NCBI GenBank assembly: GCA_900321505.1
Contig: ONWK01000149.1
Coordinates: forward strand, 1-8,526
Direction of reading: 5' to 3'
DNA length: 8,526 nucleotides
Source: an uncultured Eubacteriales bacterium
Lineage (GTDB): Bacteria; Bacillota; Clostridia; Lachnospirales; Lachnospiraceae
Of the stretch, positions 1-6,168 are shown piece by piece (positions within the stretch are counted from its first letter, which is position 1; each line of letters starts with the position of its first letter). The notes under the pieces are model-generated. The model ran no database searches. It was not told where the DNA came from and saw nothing but the letters and a program-made list of their open reading frames with translations. The position numbers and the translations under genes are program-made.

Positions 1-717
1 CTTCAGGCTGTAGGCATAGCCATGCATGTACTTGCCGACACCTGGGCCCACACGTATTTTGCCGGAACGCCTTCGCTGGTCATCAACAATACGGACAACC
101 ATTTCTTTGAAGAAATGCCTGACGGTTCGCTTCGAAAGGTGGTATTCCGCCATGCCCTGGGTGGTATTGATGATCTTGAAGCCGGTATCTATGTCAACAG
201 TCCCCGGCAGAATAACGAACATTCCATTATGAATCTCGGGCATGGACGCGCGGGGCATTTACCTGATTACAGCTTTATACGTTACCGTTATCTTCCGGCC
301 TGGGGCGGCTACAGAGAAATCCGTAAGGACAATCCCTCCGATTATTACAACGCCTTCGGACAGATGATCCACGCTCTCCGTTTTCTCCGCGGCGACTGTG
401 ACGAATTTAAAAGGTATTACTACGATACGGAAAGCTTCTCCGCCTATGATGACGAGGTCCGGGAAATAATCTGCCGGCCCCAGCTGCTTGCGAGCAGTGA
501 CTGGCAGAAACTGGGTGAGCGGCTGTCAGGTGAGGCCATACCCGTATTCGATCCGGCTAAATATCAGAAGGAGTATACTGAAACAAGTGCGGGAGACCGC
601 TGGAATACCTGGCTTGGCAAATATGTCCAGGCTGCACTCTCGCAGAAGAAAATGGTGACGGAAAAGATCATTGCCTCCGGTAATCCGCTTGCCGGAAAGC
701 CTCTGGTCCTTAAATAA
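1..717 (+). CDS. DUF6765-like protein, 5'-truncated by the window edge
   Basis: The reading frame is open from base 1, so the gene begins upstream of the window; the ATG at 22 is internal, since the seven codons before it (LQAVGIA) continue a conserved block. The segment GIAMHVLADTWAHTYFAG, followed later by NLGHGRAGHLPDYSF and a DNPSDYYNAFGQMIHALRFL stretch, matches what I remember of the DUF6765 family, whose N-terminal part (roughly 100 or more residues) would lie outside. The His/Asp-rich motif (H..AD.WAH) resembles metal ligands of zinc-dependent phospholipase/nuclease folds, but that is inference and no function is established. No membrane segment is visible in the 238 codons present; the end is soluble and basic. 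The next gene begins 26 nt after its stop, suggesting co-transcription. Family assignment is from memory of the motif; moderately sure. Confidence 0.72.
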   Translation, partial: LQAVGIAMHVLADTWAHTYFAGTPSLVINNTDNHFFEEMPDGSLRKVVFRHALGGIDDLEAGIYVNSPRQNNEHSIMNLGHGRAGHLPDYSFIRYRYLPAWGGYREIRKDNPSDYYNAFGQMIHALRFLRGDCDEFKRYYYDTESFSAYDDEVREIICRPQLLASSDWQKLGERLSGEAIPVFDPAKYQKEYTETSAGDRWNTWLGKYVQAALSQKKMVTEKIIASGNPLAGKPLVLK

Positions 718-743
718 GATTTGTTTTCAGGAAAGGCTGAATT

Positions 744-1277
744 ATGACAAAGTTTCAGAAAATAAAAGAATGTCTGTTTGCAGTGGGCATTCTGTTATTC
801 GGAGTCAGCATACTGGCTTTTTCCGATGACGGATACGGGATTCTGATCTCACTGCTCGCTCTCTCAATGTTTATCTACGGTATAAAGAATATCATTTACT
901 TTATAACCATGGCAAGGCACATGGTGGGCGGTATCTACTTACTCTACCGGGGGATCATTGCCACCGATCTGGGTTTATTTACCGTATCGCTTTCAAATAT
1001 CCCGAAGTTATATGTTCTTATGTACTTTGCGATATTACACGGATTTTCCGGCGGTGTCCAGCTGCTCCGCGCCCTTGATACAAAAAAACAGGGCGCACCG
1101 GGCTGGAAGATCAAGATGCTTCTCAGCCTGGGAAATCTGTTCATAGCCGTAGCATGTATAGCTTTCATACGTTCCGAGGATATAGTTGTGATAATATATG
1201 CCGTCGGACTATTCTACTCGGCTGCCATCCGCATATTGGATGCCGTAAGAAAAAAAGGTATCATTCATATTCAATAG
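744..1277 (+). CDS. HdeD/DUF308-like six-helix membrane protein
   Basis: A 177-residue integral membrane protein. I count six hydrophobic segments at about residues 9-27, 31-54, 60-82, 88-110, 122-142 and 146-165, with short charged links (RALDTKKQG at 109-117) and a basic C-terminal tail (RKKG). Small size, six short helices with glycine-rich turns (GGIYLLYRG, GFSGGVQLL) and no extended soluble domain fit the DUF308/HdeD-like group, which in enterobacteria is linked to acid stress; the role in Firmicutes is unknown, so no function is assigned. The start at 744 is supported by AGGAAAGG at 729-736, 7 nt upstream. The gene follows the DUF6765-like gene by 26 nt and ends 10 nt before a strong terminator, so it is probably the last gene of that operon. 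Confidence 0.68.
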   Translation: MTKFQKIKECLFAVGILLFGVSILAFSDDGYGILISLLALSMFIYGIKNIIYFITMARHMVGGIYLLYRGIIATDLGLFTVSLSNIPKLYVLMYFAILHGFSGGVQLLRALDTKKQGAPGWKIKMLLSLGNLFIAVACIAFIRSEDIVVIIYAVGLFYSAAIRILDAVRKKGIIHIQ

Positions 1278-1287
1278 CCGTAACTGT

Positions 1288-1327
1288 AAAAAATCCCGGG
1301 ACAGCCGCAGCTGCCCCGGGATTTTTT
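1288..1327. terminator. Bidirectional intrinsic terminator between convergent genes
   Basis: A perfect 13-bp inverted repeat (AAAAAATCCCGGG at 1288-1300, CCCGGGATTTTTT at 1315-1327). The loop folds further: after one A/C mismatch, CAGC at 1302-1305 pairs with GCTG at 1310-1313 around a CGCA tetraloop. GC core flanked by A-run and T-run makes it work in both directions. It lies 10 nt after the stop of the plus-strand membrane protein gene and 4 nt from the stop of the minus-strand dipeptidase gene, so it should end both transcripts. Confidence 0.93.
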
Positions 1328-1331
1328 ATCA

Positions 1332-1976
1332 TCACAGGGAATCCCCCGATACGGGGAAATCAAAATATCTGTCAGGGTAAGGTTCATCCGCCAGTGTGAA
1401 ATGCCACCATTCACATTCAAATGGCAGGAATCCGTTTCTGAGCATGGCGTCGCGGAGCATCATCCTGTTCTCATACTGTTCGTCCGTTATGCCTCTGTAA
1501 TCCGGATGCGACAGCTCACCGAAATAATCAAATGGTCCGCCCATATCCACATCCTTTCCCGTCTTCATATCAAGCAGGGTAAGATCCACCGTACTTCCGC
1601 GGCTGTGGCTTGAACGCTTTGCGATGTATCCCCTGTTAAAAAGCTCCTGCTTCTCAAGCCCGGGATAGAAATACTGCTTCATCCTGATATCCTGATCCTC
1701 TATTCCCCAGAAGATAAAATGCTTCACCGCGGTAACAGGCCGGTATGCATCATATATCTTCAGGCGGTAACCCTTGACCATCATTTCATTGTTTACCGCA
1801 AGCAGCGCCCTCGCCGCCTCCTTCGTAAGAAGGGCTATGGGTTCTTCATATCCGTTGATCCTGTCCCCCACAAAATTAAAAGTAGAAAAATATCTTATCT
1901 CCTGTATGATATGCGGTATATGATCCGAAAGCATGACAAAATCCGCCGCATCCAGTTCCGGTATTTTCCGACCCAT
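1332..1976 (-). CDS. vanX: D-alanyl-D-alanine dipeptidase (VanX-type, peptidase M15D)
   Basis: A 214-residue zinc metallopeptidase predicted to hydrolyse D-Ala-D-Ala in the cytoplasm; no signal peptide is visible, as expected for VanX. The active-site set is complete: R79 in YDAYRP (transition-state arginine), zinc ligands H124 and D131 in SSHSRGSTVD, and E189 with H192 in the EWWH motif (catalytic base and third ligand). Spacing matches VanX R71/H116/D123/E181/H184, and the length is close to the family's roughly 200 residues. The start has GGAGGG at 1984-1989, 7 nt upstream. No vanR/S/H/A or D-lactate ligase gene is nearby, so a role in peptidoglycan turnover or dipeptide use is more likely than vancomycin resistance; the symbol denotes the family only. 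It has its own promoter (2086-2114) and ends in the shared terminator at 1288-1327. Confidence 0.93.
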   Translation of the reverse strand: MGRKIPELDAADFVMLSDHIPHIIQEIRYFSTFNFVGDRINGYEEPIALLTKEAARALLAVNNEMMVKGYRLKIYDAYRPVTAVKHFIFWGIEDQDIRMKQYFYPGLEKQELFNRGYIAKRSSHSRGSTVDLTLLDMKTGKDVDMGGPFDYFGELSHPDYRGITDEQYENRMMLRDAMLRNGFLPFECEWWHFTLADEPYPDRYFDFPVSGDSL

Positions 1977-2085
1977 TCCTATACCCTCCCCTTTTCAGAT
2001 TATAAGAGCCACTGTCCAAAGGCATTTCTGCCGCCGGCTGATGATACGCAGCACGCACAATACGTGTACAATGTGTTACAGAATC

Positions 2086-2114
2086 ATTATATCCGATATC
2101 AGCCCCGTAAACAA
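2086..2114 (-). promoter_or_regulatory. Sigma-A-type promoter of the dipeptidase gene
   Basis: On the minus strand, TTGTTT (2109-2114) lies exactly 17 nt from a consensus TATAAT (2086-2091). The start site would fall near 2079, giving a leader of about 100 nt before the ATG at 1976. The -35 box sits directly in the tail of the upstream permease terminator (2118-2151), so terminator and promoter are back to back. A second TATAAT at 1999-2004 is too close to the ribosome binding site to serve this gene. Confidence 0.6.
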
Positions 2115-2117
2115 GTC

Positions 2118-2151
2118 GGGAACGGTCTTTAGCACGCTAAAAACCGTCCCC
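2118..2151 (-). terminator. Terminator hairpin after the ABC permease gene
   Basis: Read on the minus strand, 16 nt at 2151-2136 (GGGGACGGTTTTTAGC) pair fully with 2133-2118 (GCTAAAGACCGTTCCC), using two G-U wobbles, around a tight loop. The wobbles would be A/C mismatches in the plus-strand transcript, which points to the minus strand as the functional one. It begins 6 nt after the permease stop. The tail (GACTTGTTTACG) is only moderately U-rich, so termination may be partial, which would allow some read-through into the dipeptidase gene. Confidence 0.68.
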
Positions 2152-2157
2152 TTTCTG

Positions 2158-5001
2158 TCACTCTACATTTTTCAGTGCTTCTTCCATCGGAATTCTTTTT
2201 ATCCTCAGGAAATCCAGGAGCATAACCACCAGATACGCTCCGAAGGTTATACTGATAATGCACAGATAATCGGATACTCCGAAATGTACCGGCAGCCAGC
2301 CGTCCATGGTATTCAGATAAGCTACCCAGATCGCTCCCAGTCCCCAGACTCCCACAAAGGCCGTGATCACCGCGGAAATAAGAACAAACCAGGTTGTGGT
2401 CACCAAATACAGAGATCCGATCTCCTTATTCTCATACCCCAGAATCTTCACCATGGAAATAGCATTTTCATTACGTTCAATAATAACCTTGGTCAGCATA
2501 TAGATGAGGATCAGCGCCAGCACAAAGCATACCACCTGGAATATCTTCATATAATCTCCCATGGAATGATTGAGCTGTCTGGATATCTTCATTACATCAT
2601 CAACGGTTACGGATGCGGCTATATTCTTCTCATCGATATCTTTTATCTCTTCATTGGACAAATAACCGCTGAAGGAGCCCTTTCTCAGACCAAAGGTCCT
2701 GTTAAATGCTTCCTGCGGCATGATGACTGTCAGCCCGCCTGTATAATCCGTTATACCTTTTATCGTAAAGGTATACAGGTCTGATGAAAAACGTTTTTTC
2801 AGCTTAATGGTGTCACCGGTCTTAAGCCTGAATTTATCTTTGTATGCGGACGACACAAAAACCTCTCCATCCTTCACGCCCTCATCAATATGAAGATATG
2901 CACTGTTATCCTGAACCCCATATACCGTTATGGATTCTCCCACACGAGAACCATCGGTGGTGATCACCTCTGTAACGCTGTACTTTTCGGCTCCCGGAGT
3001 GGAGGTTGTGATCTCATTTCCGTCCTCATCCTCAGTGGTCTTAAGGATATACTGATAATCGCAGAACATTTCATCCGCCACGGAATCCGTGTAGCTGTTC
3101 AGAGTTGAGGGAAGTCCGAAGGAAAAGGCCAGAAGCACCATGACAAATGCAAGCCCAAAGAAAAGCACCAGGTAATTCGGGATGTTCTGAAGCAGCACCC
3201 TCAGCCTGAAGCGGCCGAAAAATGATACCTTCGGCAGCCGGACTGCCTTCTTTCTTTTTGAACTTCTGAGATCGTGCCTGAGGAATTTCAGCGGTGAGAA
3301 CCTCATGCTCCTCCGGATCACGATCCAGGTAACAAGTATCATGATCACAACGGGTATGAGCGTGGTCCGGATAAACGCCTCGGGATTCCATACAGTTACA
3401 TAGGTTGGGAGGCTATAGCTGTTATAATACATACCCACAACTATGAATTTGAAGGCCGTGTAGCCCAGCACATTTCCCATGATGGATGATATCAGCGTTA
3501 CTACCACCGGGGCGGAGATATAGTGCCTTACCATCTCCGATTTTGTATAGCCGGATGCTCTCAGGGTACCGATGGCCGATGCCTCCTTTGTTATGGTACT
3601 GCTTATGGTCACACCGAAGATGAAGGCTATCATCACTATCAGTATATACAGCAGTATTCCCGCCATAACCTCATCCCCGCTGATGTCATTCCTGGCAAAT
3701 ATCACCGCCTTGTTGGCATAGCGGGGCACATAAGCCTGCAGCTCATTTTCATTAACTACACTCTGTGTAACAAGAGCTGTCATGAAATTATCCGAAAGCA
3801 GCCTTTCCTGCGCCTCCTGATCCTCCCGGGACGCGCCGGTATCAATGGCATGCTCACCGAGCTTCTCATTATCATACATCCATGCATAATTATAATGCAC
3901 GCTTACATCAAAGCTGTTGAAGGCCTCTGCCGTAACATAACCCACATCAAATGCCAGCGCATCAAACATGGAATCCGTATTTTTATCATAAAGTGTTGAA
4001 TAGTTTACTCCTGCTATCAGTCCCGATACCGTGAAGTACTTGTCCTGAATACGTATCTTGTCGCCTGTCTTGATGCCGTTATTGTCGGCATGCATGCGGT
4101 CAATGGCTACTTCTGTTTCGTCTGCGGGAAGCGAGCCTTCCATAACGCAACACAGGTCAATATCCGACGGTATCTTATATACACGGATCTTCGCATCTTT
4201 TTTACCATCCTTATTTGTATCCTGCTCAAGGTCCTTATAGAAAAGCTCAAAGAGGGTAACTGGTACCGGGAAGAAATCCTCCTCCGCCTTTTTCTCCTCA
4301 GCTGTCTTCTTTGCCTCTTCCTCGTCCCTTCGTTTCTGTATCTCCTTATCAATCTCTTCGTAGGCTTCACTGCGGGCATTTTCCACAGCATCCCGGAACT
4401 CGTCCGATTCCCGGGCCGTCCGGAGGGCTTCATCATATTTCTCGTCCATTACATTCTGTAATGCTTCGCTGTATGAACTGTCCATAGCCTGCTGCAGTGC
4501 ATCCTCATACATGCTGTCCATCGCCTGCTTCAGCGCCTGATCATACCCCTCTGAACCGGCAGGGATCTGCTGCTGAACACCCGCCTCGATCTGCGCCTTT
4601 ACTGCGGCTTCGATCTGCTCCTTCACCGCAGCTTCCATCTGTTCCTTAACCTTACTCTCCAGCTCTTCCTGAGTTTTTTCTTCTATCTCGCTGTCTGCTT
4701 CCTCACGGGCAACCTTTGAGGCATAAGCCCAGACATCTTCCTTTTCTCCTGAGGAAATGGCTTTAAGAAGCGCTTCATCAGGAAGTGTGTTCAGTTCAAA
4801 ATGTCCATACTCCAGTTTATATCCCGAAACCCCGTCATCTATCGCCTTAAGCATACTGCTGTTTGCAACATACATACCGGAAACAAATCCGATGGTGATG
4901 GCAAGGAGGAGGAAGAGCACAAGATATTTTCTCCAGTCCCCGACCAACTCCCGCATCACACGTTTTGAAAGAGGGTTTATTGTTTTCTTCTTTTTATCCA
5001 T
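2158..5001 (-). CDS. ABC transporter permease, FtsX/MacB-like, with repeat-rich extracytoplasmic domain
   Basis: A 947-residue membrane subunit, partner of the ATPase encoded just upstream. I see eight membrane segments at about 24-46, 443-466, 497-523, 545-563, 606-629, 818-840, 866-890 and 910-932: two FtsX-type modules, each with an outside domain after its first helix. The coupling-helix-like motifs EASAIGTLRASGY (473-485) and NAISMVKILGY (846-856) are typical of the FtsX family. The first outside domain (about 47-442) is unusual: an E/A/Q/K-rich helical region (98-242) with four 8-residue repeats (118-149) and four 12-residue repeats (153-200), then a charged stretch (218-242), a DTNKDGKKD calcium-loop-like motif (261-269) and a MacB-like core. 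The start has AAGGA at 5009-5013, 7 nt upstream. Such systems export peptides or lipoproteins, resist antimicrobial peptides, or act as mechanotransmitters; the substrate cannot be read from the sequence. Confidence 0.9.
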   Translation of the reverse strand: MDKKKKTINPLSKRVMRELVGDWRKYLVLFLLLAITIGFVSGMYVANSSMLKAIDDGVSGYKLEYGHFELNTLPDEALLKAISSGEKEDVWAYASKVAREEADSEIEEKTQEELESKVKEQMEAAVKEQIEAAVKAQIEAGVQQQIPAGSEGYDQALKQAMDSMYEDALQQAMDSSYSEALQNVMDEKYDEALRTARESDEFRDAVENARSEAYEEIDKEIQKRRDEEEAKKTAEEKKAEEDFFPVPVTLFELFYKDLEQDTNKDGKKDAKIRVYKIPSDIDLCCVMEGSLPADETEVAIDRMHADNNGIKTGDKIRIQDKYFTVSGLIAGVNYSTLYDKNTDSMFDALAFDVGYVTAEAFNSFDVSVHYNYAWMYDNEKLGEHAIDTGASREDQEAQERLLSDNFMTALVTQSVVNENELQAYVPRYANKAVIFARNDISGDEVMAGILLYILIVMIAFIFGVTISSTITKEASAIGTLRASGYTKSEMVRHYISAPVVVTLISSIMGNVLGYTAFKFIVVGMYYNSYSLPTYVTVWNPEAFIRTTLIPVVIMILVTWIVIRRSMRFSPLKFLRHDLRSSKRKKAVRLPKVSFFGRFRLRVLLQNIPNYLVLFFGLAFVMVLLAFSFGLPSTLNSYTDSVADEMFCDYQYILKTTEDEDGNEITTSTPGAEKYSVTEVITTDGSRVGESITVYGVQDNSAYLHIDEGVKDGEVFVSSAYKDKFRLKTGDTIKLKKRFSSDLYTFTIKGITDYTGGLTVIMPQEAFNRTFGLRKGSFSGYLSNEEIKDIDEKNIAASVTVDDVMKISRQLNHSMGDYMKIFQVVCFVLALILIYMLTKVIIERNENAISMVKILGYENKEIGSLYLVTTTWFVLISAVITAFVGVWGLGAIWVAYLNTMDGWLPVHFGVSDYLCIISITFGAYLVVMLLDFLRIKRIPMEEALKNVE
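4402..4545 (-). repeat. Four tandem 36-bp units encoding 12-residue repeats in the permease
   Basis: Residues 153-200 of the permease fall into four contiguous 12-residue units starting at Y153, Y165, Y177 and Y189 with the pattern Y-(D/E/S)-(Q/D/E)-A-L-x-x-(A/V)-(M/R)-(D/E)-x-x. The first three share an A/V-M-D core; the fourth has diverged (RTARESD). The DNA repeats are recognisable (for instance, CTGTCCAT or CTGTCCAT-like blocks 36 bp apart at about 4480 and 4515), so expansion by duplication is likely. The region is extracytoplasmic by predicted topology. Confidence 0.85.
4555..4650 (-). repeat. Four tandem 24-bp units encoding 8-residue repeats in the permease
   Basis: Residues 118-149 consist of four contiguous 8-residue units starting at V118, V126, V134 and V142: VKEQMEAA, VKEQIEAA, VKAQIEAG and VQQQIPAG. 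They differ by few substitutions. The last carries a proline and ends the helix just before the 12-residue repeat block. A strict octad period is not the heptad of an ordinary coiled coil. Confidence 0.88.
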
Positions 5002-5020
5002 GATCCTGTCCTTATAGATT

Positions 5021-5098
5021 CATTTTAACTGTTCATTTATAACATAAAATGCTGCAATCACATGTTTGCAGGATTCCCTGACCGCCGTTGCCGGCGGC
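5021..5098 (-). other. Hairpin-rich spacer between ABC ATPase and permease genes
   Basis: The 118-nt gap inside the operon holds several inverted repeats on the minus-strand RNA. The strongest is CCGCCG-GCAA-CGGCGG at 5082-5097, a 6-bp GC stem (7 with a G-U pair) closed by a GNRA-type tetraloop; no U-run follows, so it is not a normal terminator. Downstream are weaker ones: TGCAA/TTGCA (5053-5057 with 5066-5070) and a 7-bp CATTTTA/TAAAATG pair (5021-5027 with 5045-5051). These may stabilise the upstream message or set the ATPase:permease ratio; this is inference. I see no convincing promoter here, so the permease is probably co-transcribed. Confidence 0.5.
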
Positions 5099-5119
5099 GT
5101 TCATCCACGCTTCAAATCG

Positions 5120-5836
5120 TCACCACTCCAGCTCCATAGCCGGGGTTTTGTTTTCATTTACATTATTATGCCTTACCACGCCGTCCCTGAGCTTGATCAC
5201 ATGATCTGCCATATGACGGATGGCTTCGTTGTGGGTTACCATTATTATTGTATTTCCATACTTCTGGTTAACCTCTTCGATAAGCTTAAGTATCTCCTTG
5301 CTGGTGTTGTAGTCCAACGCACCGGTAGGCTCATCACAGAGCAGGATATCCGGATTTTTCACGATGGCTCTTCCGATGGACACCCTCTGCTGCTGACCTC
5401 CGGAAAGCTGGTTCGGAAGCTTATGACGATGCTCGTAAAGCCCGAGTGTCTTAAGCAGCTCATCTATCTCCAGCGGATTATCCGAAAGGTAAGCTCCGAC
5501 CTCCACATTTTCCTTTACATTCAGATTCGGGATCAGATTATACATCTGGAACACATAGCCAAGATGCTTGCGGCGATATCTTGTAAGCCCCTTCTCTCCC
5601 ATCTCCTCCAGCTTATCACCATTGATGGAAATGTACCCGCTGTCCGGGTTGTCGATGCCGCCGATGATATTCAGCAGTGTGGACTTACCTGAACCTGACG
5701 GCCCCAGCAGTACACAGAACTCACCCTTCGCCACCGAAAAATTCATTCCTCTCAGAACCTCCTGGCGGGTATCCCCTGAACCATAGCCCTTCTTCAGATC
5801 AACGATCTCCAGAAATTTTAATTCTTCCTCTGACAT
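5120..5836 (-). CDS. ABC transporter ATP-binding protein (MacB/LolD-like)
   Basis: A 238-residue cytoplasmic ATPase that should power the adjacent permease. All nucleotide-binding motifs are intact: A-loop Y18, Walker A GPSGSGKST (45-53), Q-loop Q97, signature LSGGQQQR (144-151), Walker B ILLCDEP with catalytic E169, D-loop GALD (172-175) and switch H202. The order and the IGGIDNPDSG segment are typical of the MacB/LolD/FtsE-like class. The frame stays open to an ATG at 5902, but the ATG at 5836 is chosen because a perfect AGGAGG (5842-5847) lies 5 nt upstream and conserved sequence starts just after it; the longer form would add 22 unrelated residues covering the ribosome binding site. Transcription should start from the promoter at 6035-6063. 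No regulator gene adjoins. The C-terminus is a short polar tail. Confidence 0.95.
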   Translation of the reverse strand: MSEEELKFLEIVDLKKGYGSGDTRQEVLRGMNFSVAKGEFCVLLGPSGSGKSTLLNIIGGIDNPDSGYISINGDKLEEMGEKGLTRYRRKHLGYVFQMYNLIPNLNVKENVEVGAYLSDNPLEIDELLKTLGLYEHRHKLPNQLSGGQQQRVSIGRAIVKNPDILLCDEPTGALDYNTSKEILKLIEEVNQKYGNTIIMVTHNEAIRHMADHVIKLRDGVVRHNNVNENKTPAMELEW

Positions 5837-5910
5837 TTTCTCCTCCTGACCGTATAGCAGTACAGCCCTTAACATTTTGACAGTAACTTTTGATTTGTAC
5901 ATTTTATCAC

Positions 5911-5970
5911 GTGTCCGGGAAATGTGTTAGTCTTTTCTAACTTTTCTCCACATTGACTAATTATGGACAC
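5911..5970 (-). promoter_or_regulatory. Nested dyad / structured leader of the ABC operon
   Basis: Within the predicted 5' leader, three pairs of arms nest around one centre: GTGTCC (5911-5916) with GGACAC (5965-5970), AATGT (5921-5925) with ACATT (5950-5954), and GTTAG (5926-5930) with CTAAC (5937-5941), the last two separated by an 8-nt bulge on one side. An alternative pairing, TTAGTC (5927-5932) with GACTAA (5955-5960), excludes the inner stems. It could be an RNA switch or a protein-binding dyad; it matches no riboswitch class I know. AT-rich DNA makes short arms common, so confidence is limited. Confidence 0.42.
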
Positions 5971-6028
5971 ATATGTACTTTTTCTTTGTGCATTTTGAAT
6001 GCATATATGTTCATCTGTTCATATGTAC
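5970..6028. promoter_or_regulatory. Operator-like repeats at the ABC promoter start site
   Basis: CATATGTAC occurs at 5970-5978 and again at 6020-6028, exactly 50 bp apart; the second copy lies at the predicted transcription start. The first is part of the palindrome ACATATGT (5969-5976). Between them are a 6+3+6 dyad, TGCATT-TTG-AATGCA (5989-6003), and a direct repeat of TGTTCAT-like units (6009-6021). Position just downstream of a strong promoter suggests repressor binding. The regulator is not encoded in this window. Confidence 0.45.
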
Positions 6029-6034
6029 ACGCAT

Positions 6035-6063
6035 AATATAATCCTATTTGCTTTATCTGTCAA
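6035..6063 (-). promoter_or_regulatory. Strong sigma-A promoter of the ABC operon
   Basis: On the minus strand a consensus TTGACA (6058-6063) is followed after exactly 17 nt by TATATT (6035-6040, five of six matches to the -10 consensus). The start site would be near 6028, leaving a leader of about 190 nt before the ATPase start at 5836. It is the best promoter in the window. It lies downstream of the kinase terminator, so the ABC genes form an independent operon. Confidence 0.82.
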
Positions 6064-6102
6064 GCACGTTTTAAAAAATATTGATAACTGTTCAGCACTC
6101 TG

Positions 6103-6162
6103 GGGGAACATAAAAATCACGGCTGGATAGCAATCTTTCCAGCCGTGATTTTTATGTTTCCC
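6103..6162. terminator. Long-stem bidirectional terminator after the kinase gene
   Basis: A perfect 21-bp inverted repeat (6107-6127 with 6138-6158) encloses a 10-nt loop; the arms contain CACGGCTGGA / TCCAGCCGTG and are flanked by A5 and T5 runs. On the plus strand the stem extends to 25 bp through 6103-6106 with 6159-6162, one pair being G-U. It starts 6 nt beyond the kinase stop codon. It should end the kinase transcript and isolate it from the ABC promoter. Confidence 0.93.
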
Positions 6163-6168
6163 TGTTTT

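Noticed and set aside
22..24. ATG as the start of the first gene
   Set aside because: The frame is open to base 1 and the codons before it continue the conserved GIAMHVLADTWAH block, so this is an internal methionine.
1999..2004. Second TATAAT upstream of the dipeptidase gene
   Set aside because: A start site from it would fall on or next to the ribosome binding site, and there is no -35 box at a suitable distance.
1933..2784. Long plus-strand open frame of 283 codons
   Set aside because: It lies opposite the permease and dipeptidase genes, its translation is low in recognisable domains and rich in H/Y/I as expected of antisense, and it runs through the terminator and promoter between them.
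4402..4650. Tandem repeats as a CRISPR array
   Set aside because: The repeats are contiguous in-frame coding units without spacers inside an open reading frame.
5066..5692. Plus-strand open frame of 208 codons opposite the ATPase gene
   Set aside because: The opposite strand carries a complete ABC ATPase with every motif; the plus frame has no ribosome binding site and no domain.
6103..6162. Long perfect inverted repeat as a miniature transposable element
   Set aside because: It lies right after a stop codon, has a GC core with A/T flanks and a short loop, and no target-site duplication is visible; an intrinsic terminator explains it.
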